DNA of 29,760 bases from an uncultured Prevotella sp. (GTDB lineage Bacteria; Bacteroidota; Bacteroidia; Bacteroidales; Bacteroidaceae), in the NCBI GenBank assembly GCA_934190685.1, contig CAKPTK010000012.1:1-29760 (forward strand), written 5' to 3'. Below, one piece after another: positions 27,531-29,760 of the stretch. How positions within the stretch are numbered: the stretch's first letter is position 1; each line of letters begins with the position of its first letter. Under the pieces are notes generated by a model, which was not told the origin of the DNA, ran no database searches, and saw only the letters and a program-made list of their open reading frames with translations. The position numbers were made by a program, and so were the translations under genes.

Positions 27531-28322
27531 TTATTTGATGATGTTTCTGACCGCAAACCAAAGATGCATGCACACGGTGGAGAACGAGCCATAGTAATGG
27601 CACATGATATGGAAACGTTCCTTGAGCGATTCCTTATGGTGGCGTGTGGTAGTTCCCTCTTGCAGATAATTCGCCAATACCGCATGCACATTTTTCAGTT
27701 GCAAGCCTCTTTCACCAGCCAAGCGCATAATGCGTATGCACCAATCCACATCGGCAGAATACTTGTATTGCAAATCGTAAGGCACCTCGCGGGCTATGTC
27801 TGTACGGACATAAAAAGCCTGATGGCAGACCAACATGCCATGTTTGAAAGAGCGCCAAGTGAGTTGTTCGGGAGGGGTGAGCCGACGGCGGTGCAAGAAC
27901 CGACCGTTCGCATCCACCACGTGGGTGTCGCCATAGAGCACTGCCGGCAACGGGAAACCTTCCGTCCGTGTTTCGGACAAAGCGGCATTGGAGACAATTT
28001 GGTCAAGCGTGTCGTCAGAAGGCAAACTGTCTCCAGCATTCAGAAAACAGATGTAATCGCCCGATGCCTGGGCAATGCCCTTGTTCATGGCGTCGTAAAT
28101 GCCATTGTCCGGTTCGGAAACGATACGAATGTCGTGACCGTTGGAGGAAGCGTAGGAACGCTCCATATAGTCTTTGGCAAGAGCAAGCGTCTTGTCGGTA
28201 GAAGCGCCGTCTATAATGATATGCTCCACTTGACGGTAGTGTTGATGGAGCACACTTTCAACTGTACGGTTGAATACCGAAGCAGCGTTATACGTGATGG
28301 TGATAATAGAAAACTTAATCAT
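27531..28322 (-). CDS. Family 2 glycosyltransferase (GT-A fold)
   Basis: Transfers a sugar from a nucleotide donor in the cytoplasm, likely for capsule, O-antigen or a related surface glycan. The 263 residues start FSIITITYNAASVFNRTVES, then HIIIDGASTDKT (nucleotide-binding Asp), SEPDNGIYDAMNKGIAQASGDYICFLNAGD (split by the usual DxD-like LNAGD near residue 95) and ADVDWCIRIM near 190, where an acceptor-side Asp is expected. No transmembrane helix is obvious. The ATG overlaps the end of the upstream GT4 gene by four bases (ATGA), showing tight coupling, and the GH43-like gene follows after 10 bases. Donor and acceptor cannot be deduced. Confidence 0.92.
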   Translation of the reverse strand: MIKFSIITITYNAASVFNRTVESVLHQHYRQVEHIIIDGASTDKTLALAKDYMERSYASSNGHDIRIVSEPDNGIYDAMNKGIAQASGDYICFLNAGDSLPSDDTLDQIVSNAALSETRTEGFPLPAVLYGDTHVVDANGRFLHRRRLTPPEQLTWRSFKHGMLVCHQAFYVRTDIAREVPYDLQYKYSADVDWCIRIMRLAGERGLQLKNVHAVLANYLQEGTTTRHHKESLKERFHIMCHYYGSFSTVCMHLWFAVRNIIK

Positions 28323-29572
28323 GCTTTTGTCTTCGCTATTTGATTATACAGGTCGATATAGCTTTTCGCCACGACACTTTCTGAATATTTCCGAATGACG
28401 TTGTTCCGAAGTTGGGCTGCTGGAATTTCCGCCTTCAATCCCCAGTCAATGCCGTCCGCAAGACTTTCCACCGACTTGTACTCGGCAAGATATCCGTTCA
28501 CTTTGTGCTCGATGATATCGCATTGTCCGCTATTATTAAACGACACAGGAATACAACCGCAAGCTTGTGCCTCGATAAGCGTCTGCCCAAAGGTCTCATA
28601 AAGAGACGACGACACTACGACATTGGAGGCTGAATAGACCGCCGACAGGTCATCCTCGTCCTTGACAAAGCCCAGATAGCTGAAATCAACGGGTATTCGT
28701 TGTTTCAAAGATTCATCCTTCAAGCCGCCAAAGAGCACCAGGAACAAATCTTCCCGGCGATAGGCTTTACGTTCTATCAAGAGGTTGAGTGCCTCCAGCA
28801 AATAGTCTATGCCTTTAATCGGAGCGTCAATCCGGGCGGCACCGAACACGATGATTTTGCGATCGGGAAGAGCGAGCATCTCACGGCTGTCGCTTCGGGA
28901 CAATAGATGGAAATGGGAAAGGGACAAGGCATTGGGAATCACAGAGATGTTCTGATACTTCGTGACAGTGCTCCGGCGGGCTTGCTCCGCCAACCAATTG
29001 CTCACCGCCACCATCTGGATGCGATGCCCTTTCATCAGTTTTTCTTTCTTTCTCATTACCCGCCAAGAGAGGTCATGCCGATGAGGGAAACGCAGGAACG
29101 GGCAATCGCCACACTCCTGTGTAAACCGCATACAATCATAAGAATAATGGCAGATGGAAGTGCAGGGCCACATGTCGTGCATCGTCCACACGACAGGCTT
29201 GCCGCTGTCCAAGATTTTGCGCAAGGAGCGTAAGGAAAGAAAGCCCTGATTGGTCCAATGAAGATGGATAACGTCGGCTTCGGCAAACTCCGCCGTCTTG
29301 GTGATGTCCGTACCCCAATTGGCGATGGAGACCGTAAATAGATTTTTACGGCTAAACAGATTGGTAATCCAAATGACCAAGCGCTCAAGAAAAAAGCACA
29401 ACAATCCCCACCAATGACCGACACAAGACGCCACATAGATGGAGGAAGTCTGCTTCTCCATGACGAGCATCTTCGCCTTGACACCATTATTGATGAGCGC
29501 CTCGGTCAAGCGGTTGGCGGCAACCGCCGCCCCACCCTTTTTCTCACTTGTGTTTACAATCAGTACGCGCAT
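28319..29572 (-). CDS. Family 4 glycosyltransferase (GT-B fold)
   Basis: Cytoplasmic retaining glycosyltransferase, probably building a surface polysaccharide. With the start at 29572 it has 417 residues, beginning MRVLIVNTSEKKGGAAVAANRL, the glycine-rich N-terminal loop typical of GT4. An in-frame ATG at 29623 would add 17 unrelated residues and sit upstream of the promoter. The acceptor domain includes ADVIHLHWTNQG and VVWTMHDMWPCTSICHYSYD with a cysteine-rich stretch (CHYSYDCMRFTQECGDC, ~140-160). The donor domain shows GAARIDAPIKGIDYLLEAL and YETFGQTLIEAQACGCIPV, the EX7E motif. The Cys cluster could bind a metal or be structural, and it recurs in many Bacteroidota GT4 proteins of this type. 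It is first in the GT4-GT2-GH43 operon, directly downstream of a good promoter. Confidence 0.94.
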   Translation of the reverse strand: MRVLIVNTSEKKGGAAVAANRLTEALINNGVKAKMLVMEKQTSSIYVASCVGHWWGLLCFFLERLVIWITNLFSRKNLFTVSIANWGTDITKTAEFAEADVIHLHWTNQGFLSLRSLRKILDSGKPVVWTMHDMWPCTSICHYSYDCMRFTQECGDCPFLRFPHRHDLSWRVMRKKEKLMKGHRIQMVAVSNWLAEQARRSTVTKYQNISVIPNALSLSHFHLLSRSDSREMLALPDRKIIVFGAARIDAPIKGIDYLLEALNLLIERKAYRREDLFLVLFGGLKDESLKQRIPVDFSYLGFVKDEDDLSAVYSASNVVVSSSLYETFGQTLIEAQACGCIPVSFNNSGQCDIIEHKVNGYLAEYKSVESLADGIDWGLKAEIPAAQLRNNVIRKYSESVVAKSYIDLYNQIAKTKA

Positions 29573-29593
29573 AAGGTTCGTTTTTATTAATTG

Positions 29594-29624
29594 CAAAGGT
29601 AGTGCAAATCGAAGACAATACAAA
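29594..29624 (-). promoter_or_regulatory. Promoter of the GT4-GT2-GH43 operon
   Basis: On the minus strand, TTTG (29624-29621) is followed after 19 bases by TACCTTTG (29601-29594). Both elements of the Bacteroidota -33/-7 consensus are thus present at standard spacing. The expected start point leaves a leader of about 15 bases before the ATG at 29572. This is the best-formed promoter in the window. Confidence 0.75.
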
Positions 29625-29760
29625 ATAAAAGAGAACTTGTTTCGCTTTTATTTTACATTGTTGAGATGCCGCCTACATTCTGTAAAGGTAGTGCAAATCG
29701 AAGACAATACAAAATAAAAGAGAACTTGTTTCGCTTTTATTTTACATTGTTGAGATGCCG
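29595..29760. repeat. 89-bp tandem direct repeat spanning the GT operon promoter
   Basis: Bases 29595-29671 recur without change at 29684-29760, a 77-base identity with a period of 89 bases; the second copy is cut by the window edge. Each copy holds the -33 TTTG, most of the -7 element (in the second copy TACCTTTA instead of TACCTTTG) and an inverted repeat, AAAATAAAAG and CTTTTATTTT with a 13-base loop (29622-29654 in the first copy). The number of copies beyond the window is unknown. Confidence 0.92.

Noticed and set aside
27521..27691. Longer GH43-like protein starting at 27691
   Set aside because: It would overlap the GT2 coding region by about 160 bases and place the signal peptide at residue 58.
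29573..29623. Longer GT4 protein starting at 29623
   Set aside because: The extra 17 residues would run through the -33/-7 promoter; the start at 29572 begins exactly at the conserved GT4 N-terminus.
29595..29760. CRISPR array or insertion-sequence end
   Set aside because: The repeat unit is 89 bases with no spacer structure, no cas genes and no transposase; it is a tandem promoter duplication.
1..29760. tRNA, rRNA, riboswitch or prophage genes
   Set aside because: I saw no cloverleaf, rRNA-like stretch, known riboswitch core, integrase or phage structural genes. All long frames are explained by the listed genes or their shadows.

Overview
The window looks like a polysaccharide utilisation locus (PUL) from a Bacteroidota chromosome, most likely Prevotella or a close relative. 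The evidence is tandem SusC/SusD pairs, a hybrid two-component system (HTCS) regulator, TAnnTTTG-type -7 promoter elements, and C-terminal tails resembling type IX secretion (T9SS) sorting signals. The enzyme set (two PL11 rhamnogalacturonan lyases, a GH28, a CE12-like rhamnogalacturonan acetylesterase) points to the backbone of pectic rhamnogalacturonan I as the substrate. This is inferred from families; no substrate was tested.

Layout, left to right. (1) 1-4075, minus strand: a GH28 > PL11 > CE12 operon with almost no spacing; the CE12 gene runs off the left edge. All three products have signal peptides and no sorting tail, so they are probably periplasmic. (2) 4076-4370: divergent control region with two minus-strand -7 candidates, a plus-strand -7 candidate and an operator-like dyad. 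(3) 4371-8624, plus strand: the HTCS sensor/regulator, ending at a shared bidirectional terminator (8651-8697). (4) 8719-25977, minus strand: the main operon, transcribed susC1 > susD1 > susC2 > susD2 > T9SS-tailed putative glycan-binding protein > giant PL11/beta-strand-repeat fusion > small lipoprotein. Two hairpins without good terminator tails lie in its only sizeable gaps. (5) 25978-26368: susC1 promoter region and a strong terminator for the next operon. (6) 26369-29572, minus strand: GT4 > GT2 > GH43-like. This compact operon mixes glycosyltransferases with a GH43-like secreted protein and may not belong to the PUL. (7) 29573-29760: its promoter, inside an 89-bp tandem duplication that reaches the right edge.

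Working model: the surface PL11 fusion cuts rhamnogalacturonan outside the cell. The SusD lipoproteins and the T9SS-tailed protein capture fragments, and two SusC transporters import them. The periplasmic PL11, GH28 and CE12 continue breakdown, and the HTCS senses a periplasmic fragment and activates both arms. The most unusual items are the 1510-residue PL11/autotransporter-repeat/T9SS fusion, the T9SS-tailed protein in the slot normally held by a SusE/F lipoprotein, the second SusC without the usual N-terminal extension and TonB box, and the duplicated promoter of the glycosyltransferase operon.
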